Positions 1-8,321 of a stretch of DNA of 36,752 nt are shown piece by piece. Positions within the stretch are counted from its first letter, which is position 1, and every line of letters starts with the position of its first letter. A program made the translations under genes and the position numbers. The notes under the pieces were generated by a model. The model was not told the origin of the DNA. It did not search any database and saw only the letters and a program-made list of their open reading frames with translations. This DNA comes from Bacteroidota bacterium (GTDB taxonomy: Bacteria > Bacteroidota > Ignavibacteria > SZUA-365): NCBI GenBank assembly GCA_018224345.1, contig JAGTUW010000033.1, forward strand, positions 1 to 36,752, written 5' to 3'.

Positions 1-31
1 CTGCGGCCCCGCTGCGGCCCCGCTGCGGGGC
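1..31. repeat. GC-rich 11-bp tandem repeat at the window edge
   Basis: Two full copies of an 11-bp unit (ctgcggccccg at 1-11 and 12-22) are followed by a diverged third copy. The last copies form the dyad gccccgc-t-gcggggc (17-31). It lies 25 bp beyond the stop of the minus-strand gene at 56-2356, so it could act as a structured 3' end, but no T-run follows on that strand. Copy number to the left is unknown because the window starts inside the repeat. Confidence 0.7.
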
Positions 32-55
32 GCCATTTCTGCCGGGGACTGTCTT

Positions 56-2356
56 TTATTCCCTGCCGAGACGGAGTTGAATAATGGCTTCCGCGGTCAG
101 AATGTAATCCGCCGCGGTGGCAAGCGAGGGGATGCCGCCATGCCAGTTTCCGGAGACGGGGTCGACCAGTTCAGGCAGCAGGCCGTTATGCCGCGATGCC
201 TCGCGCGTGACCGCGGCAAACAACGCCTCGGCGCGAAGGCCGTCGCCCGCAGCGGCATAGGCGCGGGCCAGACGCAGCGCAATCTGTGGACGCGCCTGAC
301 GCGACCGCCAGTCTCCACCGGGGTCGGAACGATACAGGTCCACCGTGTCAGTGATGGAAAACCCACTCTCTATCATGTCAAAAACGAATCGCGCATTCTC
401 ACTTGACGGATCAATCATACCGAGCCACAGAGCGTCGCAGAGCAGAGGATGAAAGACACCCAACTCGAGGGGAGAGAGTTCCTCGGCATGCTCCTTGCTG
501 CGCGCATCGCTGATCAATTCGAGCACCGCCAGGCGTGCACGTTCCGCGGCGTCGGCGTAGAGAAAAGACCTGGTAGCATCTCCGAGTACTGCGGCATGGT
601 CGGATGCGATCATAAGTGCGCGACCAGCGAACAGTGTGGCATGTACACCGGGATATCGGGACAATCCCTCGCCCCACGGACCATCGTCCTGCATGAGAAG
701 ACCGGCGTCATCAAGTCGGTACATCAGCACATCAGCGACACGCTTGCTCAACTGCGGGAAAAACGAGGCGACAAGGCTGCTGTCGGCGGTATGCGCATCA
801 TCTCCTTGGTGCCGCCGGCGTTGCTGTTTGCGCAGCGCTTCGACGGCAAGAATGTAACGCGCCATGCCCTCATAACGGAGAATGGCTTGATCCCGGTCCT
901 CCCAGCGCCACTCATTCGCCGAACCGTCATAGTATGACGGTGTGACCAGGTAAGGATGACCGACGCCGAATTCTTCACCATATACATCGTACAGCGTAAA
1001 TACACCGTGTTCCGCGCGGTGGATGAATTCAAGGGCTGCGGTGGCGGCATCTGTAAGTCCGCATTCCGCCAGGGCTTCGGCCGCGAGCAGATGCACTGCC
1101 GGTTCGCATATCGCATTACTGCCGGGTTGCAGGGCGGAGACGAGCTGACCTTTTCCCAACCCCTGTTCCTGCACCTGTAACTGCAGCAATGCGATTCGTG
1201 ATTGATGATAGACCTGACGCTCAGCGGGCGAGAGCAGATCTGGAAGATACTGTGCTTCGGAAAGACGAAGACGCCATGCTGCGATTTCAGCTTCCAGCGC
1301 GTAGGCGTCTTCCCCGGCCGCAAGAAATTCTTCCATATCACGATCGACCAGTTCCGTACAGCAGGAATGATAGGCCAGAATATGATACGTGCTGCGCTGG
1401 CCATTTGCCTCGTTGCTGAATTCCTCATAGCGCCAATACGGCAGGTCCATAACAAAATGCAGTCCCGACCGTGTCGTGGCATTCTCAGGCTGCCGGACGG
1501 CGACAACCAGGATGCGGGCCTCTGTCGAAAGCGGGTGATACCAGTATGCGGCGACATCACCGTCACGCGCATGCAGTACCCCGGTGCCATCGAGATAATG
1601 CACTGTGTCGGGACGCAAAGCGCGCTCCTCCACGCCGTCATCGAGCATGACGACAAGATCGGAGAGCACCGTCCCGGTACGCAATTCAGCGGACAGCCGG
1701 TCATACAACCTCGGGCGGCACCAGTTCAATATGGCGCTGTCTGGTTGCCAGGCCGATGCCATCACACCGTTGGATATGAACATCGGGGGCGTCAGAGGCG
1801 GAGCGTCCACTATCTCATCGAGCACGCGGTGCATGGAGTCGGGACGAATAATCCGGATGATATTGCCCGTCATACCACCAGCATTCCCGGCATCATAGAC
1901 CCGGATCGCGAGCAGATTGTGTTCCTCACGCAGAAAACGCGGCAGGGGATAGACACGCAGAGATTGCATTTCGGAGCGGAAGTCAGGCGGAAAACTGCCG
2001 GTTTTTCCCACCATTACTCCATTGAGAAAGGTTTCGTCAGCATCGTCGATACCGCTGATGACAAGGAGAAGCGAATCGTTACGGAGTTCCGCGGGAATAC
2101 GAAAGCGTATGCGATACCATGCGAAGCCATCGAGCAGGGGAAAGCCGTTCTGCTCCCATGCACCCGGTATGGTCACGAAATTCCAATGTTCCCGTTCGTC
2201 GATGTACTTGCTGCGCCAGACATCGTCGTCGCCGGGACGAAATGCGGCAATGCCGCGAAGATCGATGGACGTGCTGTCCTGTCCCGCAGCCGAAAAGATA
2301 ACACCAGCGATAAGAACAAAGAGGGAAGACAGCGTCCGTGTGAGAATGTGTTTCAT
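56..2356 (-). CDS. Exported protein with GH2-type sugar-binding domain
   Basis: 766 aa with a clear N-terminal signal peptide (basic MKHILTR, hydrophobic core, likely cleavage after SAAG near residue 25). Residues about 30-170 resemble the jelly-roll sugar-binding domain of GH2-type glycosidases, including the segment DETFLNGVMVGKTG near 108-120. A beta-rich middle (about 190-350) and a helix-rich C-terminal half (about 370-760, repeated Trp/Tyr/Arg-rich helices) suggest an alpha-toroid-like catalytic or binding module. I cannot assign a glycoside hydrolase family or a substrate. The ATG is one base after the stop of punA, so translation is probably coupled. It probably acts in the periplasm or at the cell surface on a carbohydrate or glycoconjugate; this is inferred from domain type only. 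Being last in the tdk-punA cluster may reflect operon packing rather than shared function. Confidence 0.8.
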   Translation of the reverse strand: MKHILTRTLSSLFVLIAGVIFSAAGQDSTSIDLRGIAAFRPGDDDVWRSKYIDEREHWNFVTIPGAWEQNGFPLLDGFAWYRIRFRIPAELRNDSLLLVISGIDDADETFLNGVMVGKTGSFPPDFRSEMQSLRVYPLPRFLREEHNLLAIRVYDAGNAGGMTGNIIRIIRPDSMHRVLDEIVDAPPLTPPMFISNGVMASAWQPDSAILNWCRPRLYDRLSAELRTGTVLSDLVVMLDDGVEERALRPDTVHYLDGTGVLHARDGDVAAYWYHPLSTEARILVVAVRQPENATTRSGLHFVMDLPYWRYEEFSNEANGQRSTYHILAYHSCCTELVDRDMEEFLAAGEDAYALEAEIAAWRLRLSEAQYLPDLLSPAERQVYHQSRIALLQLQVQEQGLGKGQLVSALQPGSNAICEPAVHLLAAEALAECGLTDAATAALEFIHRAEHGVFTLYDVYGEEFGVGHPYLVTPSYYDGSANEWRWEDRDQAILRYEGMARYILAVEALRKQQRRRHQGDDAHTADSSLVASFFPQLSKRVADVLMYRLDDAGLLMQDDGPWGEGLSRYPGVHATLFAGRALMIASDHAAVLGDATRSFLYADAAERARLAVLELISDARSKEHAEELSPLELGVFHPLLCDALWLGMIDPSSENARFVFDMIESGFSITDTVDLYRSDPGGDWRSRQARPQIALRLARAYAAAGDGLRAEALFAAVTREASRHNGLLPELVDPVSGNWHGGIPSLATAADYILTAEAIIQLRLGRE

Positions 2357-2357
2357 G

Positions 2358-3194
2358 TCACATCCGTCGCAGAAAGGAATGAAGCAGGAGCTGCAGCCGC
2401 TCCGAAGTGCGGTTCGCGATCTGCGTCACTTCCTCGTGCGTTACCTGTTGTGGAACAGTGCGGGCCACATTCGTTATGCATGAAAGCGCGAGCACCGGTA
2501 ACGCGGATCTGATCGCGGTCAGGATTTCGGGAGCGGTGGACATCCCGACCGCCTGCGCACCTGCGAGGCGAAAAAAAGAGATTTCGGCGCGGGTTTCGTA
2601 CGTGGGTCCGGAACAGTATCCGTACGTCCCCTCCCGCAACATGACACGGGCCTCGGACGCCGCATCACGCATCCGTGCAAGCAATGCCTGGTCGAACAGT
2701 GGACGCGGCAGAGCGGGGGCGGACGAGGTGGCTGACGCGAGGGCGCGTCCCATCCAGCGAGCCGCTGGAAGAACAAGAAGGTCGGTGATCAGCATGAGAT
2801 CACCGGCGGAGAACGAGGGATCGAGACCGCCCGCGGCATTCGTCACCAGCAGCAGCCGTGCGTGGCAGGCGGCTGCGATGGATGCAGGCAACACCGTCTC
2901 CGCGTGTCCATGGCCTTCATAACCATGGACCCGACCCTCGAAGAGCAGCAAACGCAGTCCGTGCGACCGGGCCAGCAGCAGTCGCCCGGGGTGTCCCGGA
3001 ACCGTGCTCCGCGGATATCCGGGGAGTTCGTCGGCAGAAATAACTGCGATAATGTCAACCGAGTCAGCGAAAACGCCGAGTCCGGAACCGAGTATCACAG
3101 CTACATCTACCGGACCGCCGATCAACGTGCGGATAGCCGAGAGGAGTTCCGCGGACAGATATGGAGGGGCTGCATGTCTGGCCGGGCTGATCAT
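2358..3194 (-). CDS. punA: Purine nucleoside phosphorylase (trimeric class)
   Basis: 278 aa, the usual size for trimeric PNP, which converts purine nucleosides plus phosphate to free base and (deoxy)ribose-1-phosphate in the cytoplasm. Visible motifs in order: phosphate-loop GSGLG (36-40), GRVHGYEGH (87-95), NAAGG (119-123), GPTYETRAE (196-204), MST (218-220) and CITN (239-242). Glu200 and Asn242 match the residues that give 6-oxopurine (inosine/guanosine) preference in the human-type enzyme, and His253 matches its ribose-binding His. The enzyme is therefore expected to use guanosine and inosine rather than adenosine. It sits downstream of tdk, giving a purine plus thymidine salvage set, and its stop is one base before the next gene. 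No strong Shine-Dalgarno is close to the ATG, consistent with coupling to an upstream reading frame. Confidence 0.93.
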   Translation of the reverse strand: MISPARHAAPPYLSAELLSAIRTLIGGPVDVAVILGSGLGVFADSVDIIAVISADELPGYPRSTVPGHPGRLLLARSHGLRLLLFEGRVHGYEGHGHAETVLPASIAAACHARLLLVTNAAGGLDPSFSAGDLMLITDLLVLPAARWMGRALASATSSAPALPRPLFDQALLARMRDAASEARVMLREGTYGYCSGPTYETRAEISFFRLAGAQAVGMSTAPEILTAIRSALPVLALSCITNVARTVPQQVTHEEVTQIANRTSERLQLLLHSFLRRM

Positions 3195-3385
3195 GAAATG
3201 ACAATCACTCCCGCGATGGTCGCTGTTATCCTGACCTCGTCTGTCCTGATGGGCGATACGGGCAGGCCGTTATGTAAAATATTCCTGCAGTGATCAGGAG
3301 CAAGCGGTCCGATACTCCACATCGCTATTGCGATATAAGCACAATTGGCAGGGCCGCACACTGTGGATGTCGTTGTGGTCGTCAC
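3191..3385 (-). CDS. Possible 64-aa protein between tdk and punA
   Basis: An open frame fills the whole gap between tdk and punA. It would start with GTG in a 4-base GTGA overlap with the tdk stop and end in a 4-base ATGA overlap with the punA start. That double coupling is typical of real operon genes. The product begins with a threonine run (MTTTTTSTV), has four cysteines and one internal ATG (MWSIGP), and shows no motif, signal peptide or convincing membrane helix. Third-position GC is about 56%, looking lower than in the flanking genes, and rare codons such as TTA, ATA and AGG occur. It could equally be an untranslated spacer that happens to be open. I do not recognise it. Confidence 0.35.
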   Translation of the reverse strand: MTTTTTSTVCGPANCAYIAIAMWSIGPLAPDHCRNILHNGLPVSPIRTDEVRITATIAGVIVIS

Positions 3386-3984
3386 GGTTTTTCCGTTCTC
3401 CGGACTTCGTCAAGGTTGGTAGTCCAGCAATTGCGGCAACGGGCCTCATAGGTATCTTCCGCGCCGACAAGCACACGTTCCTCGCGACGCGCGATACGTT
3501 GCGTCCGGTTGGCGGGGTTTCCGCAGACCATGCAGATCGCCAGTGTCTTGGTGATGTATTCCGCAACGGCCAGCAACTGCGGCATTGGTTCGAAGGGTTG
3601 CCCCAGGTAATCCTGGTCGAGCCCTGCGACAATGATACGGTGTCCCCGGTCGGCCAGGTCCTCACAGATCCTGATGAGCCCGATATCATAAAACTGTGCT
3701 TCATCGATACCGATAACATCGACACCACCGACGTTATCGAGTATCTGACTCGTGTGTGACACGGTAATGGAGGGAAGGGAAACACCGCTGTGTGAGACGA
3801 TACGGTTATCGGAATAGCGCGTGTCGATCAGGGGCTTGAATATCGCTACACGCTGCCTCGCGATCTGAGCGCGCCGCAGCCGGCGAATAAGTTCTTCCGT
3901 TTTGCCGCTGAACATACTGCCACAAATGACTTCAATCCAGCCGGTGGCATCGGGGAGATTTTTTACCGGAATGTGATCAACCAT
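3382..3984 (-). CDS. tdk: Thymidine kinase (type II)
   Basis: About 200 aa, the usual length of the TK1/type II family, which phosphorylates thymidine with ATP to dTMP for salvage. The P-loop GSMFSGKTEE lies near the N terminus. The Walker B-type segment VDVIGIDEAQF, the lasso-type region and a C-terminal zinc site with two CxxC pairs (CMVC and CRNC) are all present. The ATG at 3984 (MVDHIP) was chosen. A TTG five codons upstream is also in frame, but neither start has a clear Shine-Dalgarno. The gene leads a minus-strand cluster with punA and an exported sugar-binding protein. Its promoter should lie in the repeat-containing spacer to its right. Confidence 0.93.
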   Translation of the reverse strand: MVDHIPVKNLPDATGWIEVICGSMFSGKTEELIRRLRRAQIARQRVAIFKPLIDTRYSDNRIVSHSGVSLPSITVSHTSQILDNVGGVDVIGIDEAQFYDIGLIRICEDLADRGHRIIVAGLDQDYLGQPFEPMPQLLAVAEYITKTLAICMVCGNPANRTQRIARREERVLVGAEDTYEARCRNCWTTNLDEVRRTEKP

Positions 3985-4048
3985 ACTGATACCGATCAAT
4001 GTTGTCGAACGTCAACGCCTGCCGGTCGAGGCAGATTCGCGAGCCTGT

Positions 4049-4162
4049 GTCACTTGTGTTGTGCTGGCCGTCACTTGTGTTGTGCTGGCCGTCACTTGTG
4101 TTGTGCTGGCCGTCACTTGTGTTGTGCTGGCCGTCACTTGTGTTGTGCTGGCCGTCACTTGT
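4049..4162. repeat. 21-bp tandem repeat, five copies plus a partial
   Basis: Five apparently identical copies of a 21-bp unit start at 4049, 4070, 4091, 4112 and 4133. A nine-base partial copy begins at 4154. The unit starts gtcacttgtgttgtg and ends ctggcc. Because 21 is a multiple of three, every frame through it stays open, which creates spurious reading frames. The array lies in the divergent spacer, 65 bp upstream of the tdk ATG and about 200 bp upstream of the kinase gene. It is too short and lacks spacers to be a CRISPR. Confidence 0.95.
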
Positions 4163-4263
4163 CAGAGGCGCAGTGACGTATTGGCGGAAAAGTACGGGGA
4201 TTTTCTCTGTGAAAGAAATTTCGATCCAGGCAGGCGAGACAACAATGCACCGGAGAACGTACG

Positions 4264-4282
4264 GTGTCAGGGAAACTGACAC
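4264..4282. promoter_or_regulatory. Perfect 7-bp hairpin or operator upstream of the kinase gene
   Basis: gtgtcag (4264-4270), a five-base loop ggaaa, and ctgacac (4276-4282) form a perfect inverted repeat, extendable by a G-T wobble. No T-run follows, so a terminator is unlikely. It sits 79 bp before the GTG at 4362 and could be a 5' leader hairpin or a dimer-binding operator. Confidence 0.4.
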
Positions 4283-4316
4283 TGCAAAAATCAATATATG
4301 ACCGATCTTGATGCGC

Positions 4317-4356
4317 ATGCAAAGTATTCGGATATTGCCATAGCACATTTTTGCAT
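4317..4356. promoter_or_regulatory. Inverted repeat next to the kinase start
   Basis: atgcaaa (4317-4323) and tttgcat (4350-4356) are perfect inverted copies separated by 26 bases, ending five bases before the GTG start at 4362. They could be operator half-sites or a hairpin that affects initiation. The arms are AT-rich and short, so chance is possible. Confidence 0.25.
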
Positions 4357-4361
4357 CCATC

Positions 4362-7160
4362 GTGAGCCAGACCCCATTGCAAATTCGTATCAGTCTGAGC
4401 GTTCTGCTGCTTCTGTTTATGATCTCTCCACCATTGCAAGGAGAGTCTGAAGGTCCATTTGTACAACAACTGAACGCGGCAAGGGAGTCGATGCGGCAGA
4501 ATGCTGATTCCGCAGTGGTACTGGCGCGCCGGGCCCTGCGTATGGCCGACAATGACGAGGACCGTGCCAATGCACGGGAAATGTACGCACAGGCTCTGTG
4601 GCAGACGGGTGATTTCACCGCTGCACAGGTGGAATATGGCATCCTTCTGGGATACGCTGTCGAACAGGGCGATGCACAGCTTCGCGGGCGCGTGCTCAAC
4701 GGTATAGGCGGTATCGAACGATTGTTCGAGAATTACGATCTTTCCATCACACACCATGCCGAGGCCTACCGGTTATTCGATTCCCTTGGCAATCAGCTCG
4801 GAGCGGCACAGGCGATGCATGATCTCGGTGTGACACTGCATGTTATGGACCGTGGCGAGGAGGCGATGGAGATTCATCGCCGTGCCCTGGAATTGCGGAA
4901 AGAGGAGGGCAATAAACCCGGGATCGCCGAATCACATAACAGTATCGGTACGCTGTATCGTCATGCCGGCAACATCGATTCGGCTCTCTATCACTACCGC
5001 GAGGCACTGGCATTGCGCAAGCAATTCGGTGTGCTCAGCCTGGATGTGGCAGCGACGGTCAATAATATCGGGAATGTCTATCGCAGCGCGGGTGATCCGG
5101 CTCGTGCGCTGGAGTTTTACCGGGAGTCACTGAATATCTCCCGGAGTCTCGGATCCGACGGCATGATTGCAGTGACTCTGAAAAACATGGGGGCGGCATT
5201 CGGCCTGCTTCGGGATTTCCCAAGCGCGCGCGAAGTGCTTGATGAGGCGTTGTCGCTGGCCAAACGCATCCGCTTCGGCCGTGTATTGACCGAAGCCCTC
5301 GAAGAGAGGTCTCGCATTGAAGAATCCGCCGGGCGCCCCATCGAGGCGCTCGCCTACCTGCGACAGCTTCAGTCGGCGAGGGATTCGCTTTCCCGCATGG
5401 TCAACGACGCACGCCTGCGACAGGCGGAGACAAGGCTCTCGGAGATAAAAGAGAAACTCGAATTGGAGAAAGCCGGTGAGCGTGGCGGGGATTTCCTCGT
5501 CTTTCTGATCGTCATCATCGCTCTGCTCATCGTCATCGTCGTCATCGCGCTTTCCGCGTTGCGTATGCGCGGACGCGGCAACCGGGCGCTTTCGGAAAAG
5601 AATGCGGAAATCAGAAAAATCAATGCAGAACTTCAACGGCTCAACGCAGACCTGGCGCGTTCGGAAGAAAAATACCGTCTGCTTTTTGAACGCTTGCCCG
5701 TGGGAGTATTTCTCTATGACGGGAATCTGCGCATGCTTCAGGTCAACAATGCTTTTGCCGATATTATCGGAAGTCCGCGAACAGCACTTGAGGATTTCGA
5801 CCTCTCCATGCTCCGTGATCGCCGCATCCTGCCCGCACTCCAGGCTGCATTCAACGGTAACGGGGGCGCGTATGAAGGCGAGTATCGCGCATTGACAAAT
5901 GAAAATATCCTGCAGATATCATTGCGAACCGCACCCGTGCAATACCGCGATATGCCGCTCGCCTGTGGGATCGGCTTTGTGCTCGATATATCGAACTGGA
6001 AACGCGTCGAAGCTGACCTGATCGAATCACGTGAAATCGCAGTTCACGCCGACCGCCTGAAAAACGCCTTTCTGACAAATATTTCCCATGAAATCCGTAC
6101 ACCACTGAACATCATCATGGGGTATTTCGGTATCCTGCATCAGGATCTGCGCGAACGCATCAGCGAGGAAGAGGAAGAGTATTTCAGAAAAGTAGAGTTC
6201 GCTGTCCGTCGTCTGCTGCGGACTGTGGATCAGATACTGTCCCTCTCGATTCTTGAGTCGGGAAGCTACACAATTAATCCCGAACAGTGTACCCTGCATC
6301 AACTCGTAAAGGAACTGTATGAGGAAATTGCACCCCTCGCTTCCGACAAGGGAGTGGCCGTCCATTTCGAGAGCACGTGCAGGGAAGCTTATATATATAT
6401 TGACAAATACTCCGTTAGCCAGGCCTTGCGTAATCTCCTTGACAACGCCGTCAAGTTCACCGATGAAGGAGTCATCGATCTGGCACTCGATTGCAATGAC
6501 TCGTTTCTCTCCTTCATCCTGCGCGACACCGGTATCGGGATGTCCGAGGAGTATGTCCGTCGCCTCTACGACGCATTCTCGCAGGAGGACGACGGGTATG
6601 CGCGATCTTATGAAGGGCTGGGTCTCGGCCTGCGCCTGACCAAACGCTATCTTGACGTGAACAAAGGAAGTATACAGGTGGAGAGCAGGAAAGGTGAAGG
6701 CACGACGTTTACCGTGACCTTTCCGGTAACACACCATTTCCCGCGTTCCGAAGACACTGCTCCCGAGCAGGAGAGCCCCACGGTGACACTGGATCGTCGG
6801 TACACACTGTTGATAGTCGAAGACGATCACGAGACTCAGAAATTTCTGCAACTGATTCTCGCCGGCAGCTTCGATCTCTATTTCTCTGAATCAGCCGAGG
6901 ATGCCTGGCGTGAACTGCATCAGAACCAGGTGGATCTCGTACTGATGGATATCTCGTTGCGTGGCGACGAGGATGGTCTGCAACTGACCGGACGCATAAG
7001 AGAACACCCGCAATTCCGGGATCTCCCCATTATCGCTGTGACGGCACATGCCTTTGCCGATGATCGCCGCCGTAGCCTCGAAGCCGGATGCAACGAGTAT
7101 CTCCCGAAGCCCTTCCGGGTTCATCAGCTTCGGGAACTCGTCGCACGTTTCCTGCACTGA
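4362..7160 (+). CDS. Hybrid sensor histidine kinase with TPR sensor, PAS and receiver
   Basis: 932 aa. A signal peptide or N-terminal anchor (residues 1-27) is followed by tetratricopeptide repeats (about 65-340, repeats such as AESHNSIGTLYRHAGNIDSALYHY broken into helix pairs). Next come one transmembrane helix (about 376-400), a short coiled coil (408-435) and a PAS domain (435-550). The kinase core has HisKA with phospho-acceptor His576 (NISHEIRTPLN) and HATPase with N-box NLLDN (691-695), DTGIGM (722-727) and GLGLGL (752-757). A C-terminal receiver (815-930) carries Asp821/Asp822, phospho-acceptor Asp863, Thr894 and Lys916. The topology puts the TPR domain outside the cytoplasm. No DNA-binding output domain and no adjacent regulator are visible, so its partner lies elsewhere. 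The start is GTG with no clear Shine-Dalgarno. Confidence 0.92.
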   Translation: MSQTPLQIRISLSVLLLLFMISPPLQGESEGPFVQQLNAARESMRQNADSAVVLARRALRMADNDEDRANAREMYAQALWQTGDFTAAQVEYGILLGYAVEQGDAQLRGRVLNGIGGIERLFENYDLSITHHAEAYRLFDSLGNQLGAAQAMHDLGVTLHVMDRGEEAMEIHRRALELRKEEGNKPGIAESHNSIGTLYRHAGNIDSALYHYREALALRKQFGVLSLDVAATVNNIGNVYRSAGDPARALEFYRESLNISRSLGSDGMIAVTLKNMGAAFGLLRDFPSAREVLDEALSLAKRIRFGRVLTEALEERSRIEESAGRPIEALAYLRQLQSARDSLSRMVNDARLRQAETRLSEIKEKLELEKAGERGGDFLVFLIVIIALLIVIVVIALSALRMRGRGNRALSEKNAEIRKINAELQRLNADLARSEEKYRLLFERLPVGVFLYDGNLRMLQVNNAFADIIGSPRTALEDFDLSMLRDRRILPALQAAFNGNGGAYEGEYRALTNENILQISLRTAPVQYRDMPLACGIGFVLDISNWKRVEADLIESREIAVHADRLKNAFLTNISHEIRTPLNIIMGYFGILHQDLRERISEEEEEYFRKVEFAVRRLLRTVDQILSLSILESGSYTINPEQCTLHQLVKELYEEIAPLASDKGVAVHFESTCREAYIYIDKYSVSQALRNLLDNAVKFTDEGVIDLALDCNDSFLSFILRDTGIGMSEEYVRRLYDAFSQEDDGYARSYEGLGLGLRLTKRYLDVNKGSIQVESRKGEGTTFTVTFPVTHHFPRSEDTAPEQESPTVTLDRRYTLLIVEDDHETQKFLQLILAGSFDLYFSESAEDAWRELHQNQVDLVLMDISLRGDEDGLQLTGRIREHPQFRDLPIIAVTAHAFADDRRRSLEAGCNEYLPKPFRVHQLRELVARFLH

Positions 7161-7261
7161 GGATATCCCGGGCACAGATGCCCCCCTGTCCTGACCATAG
7201 CTGCGGGCAGTGCCCCTTCGCTCAGCAAATGGTGGCGATGGAAAAAGCAGGGGAATCGATT

Positions 7262-7292
7262 TTGATCTTTTTCGTTTTTTGCATTCTATAAG
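7262..7292 (+). promoter_or_regulatory. Possible promoter for the DUF362 operon
   Basis: In the 166-bp gap after the kinase gene, ttgatc (7262-7267) and tataag (7287-7292) resemble -35 and -10 boxes, but the 19-base spacer is long for a sigma70 promoter. The region between them is T-rich. The start codon at 7327 follows 34 bases later, with aggtg just ahead of it. Confidence 0.25.
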
Positions 7293-7326
7293 GAAATCCG
7301 TGTCCACAAATCGTATTAGGTGATCG

Positions 7327-8301
7327 ATGGATGGTACGAATATAGACAGGAGAACATTCCTTCAACGCAGTGGCAAGGCGATAGGGTTTTCCGCCGTCGC
7401 GATCGCTGGGGGCGTATTGCTTCACGAGCCGGTGCGGCAGCCGTTCCATCGTGAAGCCGAACAAGTGATACAGCGTGATCTGCGCATACCCGGTATGACC
7501 GGCCGGCTTGTCACGGTGCGCGGGGACGACCCGGCACGCATGACGGCCGCGGCCCTCGCCTCTCTCGGTGGAATTTCTACATTTATTTCGGAAGGGGATG
7601 TTGTCGTCGTCAAACCGAATGTGGGGTGGGACCGCAGGCCGGAACAGGCGGCGAACACCAATCCCGACGTTGTCGGGGAGGTGGTACGGCAATGCGTCGA
7701 AGCCGGCGCAGCGCGTGTGCTCGTCACCGATGTGACCTGCAACGATGCGACCCGTTGTTTCAATCGCAGCGGTATCGCCGCCGCGGCCCGTGAAGCCGGT
7801 GCGGATGTGGAACTCGCACGCGATGCACATTTCAGGGAAGTGAATATGGGCGGTGCGATGCTTGGTACACAGCTTGTGTACGATGCTTACCTCGAGGCGG
7901 ATAAATGTATCAATATCCCGATCGCCAAGCATCATGGGCTGACCCGCGTGACACTCGGCATGAAAAATCTCTATGGCATCATCGGTGGCAATCGCGCCCG
8001 CCTCCATCAGGATATTAACAACAGTATTGCGGATCTCGGGAATTTTCTGCAACCGACGCTCGTGATTGTCGATGCCTGGCGTATATTGCTGCGGAATGGA
8101 CCACAGGGCGGGAGCCTTGCCGACGTCGAGGAGCGACGCATGCTCGTTGCATCCACCGATCAGGTGGCAATTGATGCCTGGGCGGGTGAGGAGTTTTTCG
8201 GCCTGCGTGCAGAAGAAATGGGCTGGCTGGGTCTGGCCGAGGCACGTGGCCTGGGTACGGCGGATTACGCCAGCCTGCCGTTTGAAGAGCTGACAGTCTG
8301 A
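7327..8301 (+). CDS. Tat-exported DUF362 domain protein
   Basis: 324 aa. The N terminus carries a twin-arginine signal (DRRTFLQRSG, Arg8-Arg9) followed by a hydrophobic stretch, so the folded protein is probably exported through Tat. The rest matches the DUF362 family as I know it: VVVKPNVGWD near residue 95, an alternating alpha/beta core, CNDATRCFNR near 139, PIAKHHGLTRVTLGMKN near 199-215, and a DxWAGEEFFG region near the end. DUF362 proteins are often linked to iron-sulfur proteins, but their reaction is unknown. This one has only a few cysteines and no ferredoxin motif of its own. The ATG has AGGTG upstream. It lies 20 bp before the NapH-NapG fusion gene, which carries many Fe-S clusters, so an electron-transfer partnership outside the cytoplasmic membrane is a reasonable inference. 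Confidence 0.85.
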   Translation: MDGTNIDRRTFLQRSGKAIGFSAVAIAGGVLLHEPVRQPFHREAEQVIQRDLRIPGMTGRLVTVRGDDPARMTAAALASLGGISTFISEGDVVVVKPNVGWDRRPEQAANTNPDVVGEVVRQCVEAGAARVLVTDVTCNDATRCFNRSGIAAAAREAGADVELARDAHFREVNMGGAMLGTQLVYDAYLEADKCINIPIAKHHGLTRVTLGMKNLYGIIGGNRARLHQDINNSIADLGNFLQPTLVIVDAWRILLRNGPQGGSLADVEERRMLVASTDQVAIDAWAGEEFFGLRAEEMGWLGLAEARGLGTADYASLPFEELTV

Positions 8302-8321
8302 TCGCAAAGAGAGTATTCCGT

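Noticed and set aside
1202..2512. 436-codon plus-strand frame opposite the exported sugar-binding protein
   Set aside because: It is antisense to a protein with a signal peptide and recognisable domain, and its translation has no motif or plausible start signal.
4049..4162. CRISPR-like array
   Set aside because: The copies abut directly without spacers and no cas gene is present.
3977..4699. 240-codon minus-strand frame through the 21-bp repeat with SDGQHNT repeats
   Set aside because: The repeat length is a multiple of three, so all frames stay open. The frame also runs antisense through the kinase N terminus.
7169..7182. gggca/tgccc hairpin just after the kinase stop as a terminator
   Set aside because: The stem is only five bases and no T-run follows.
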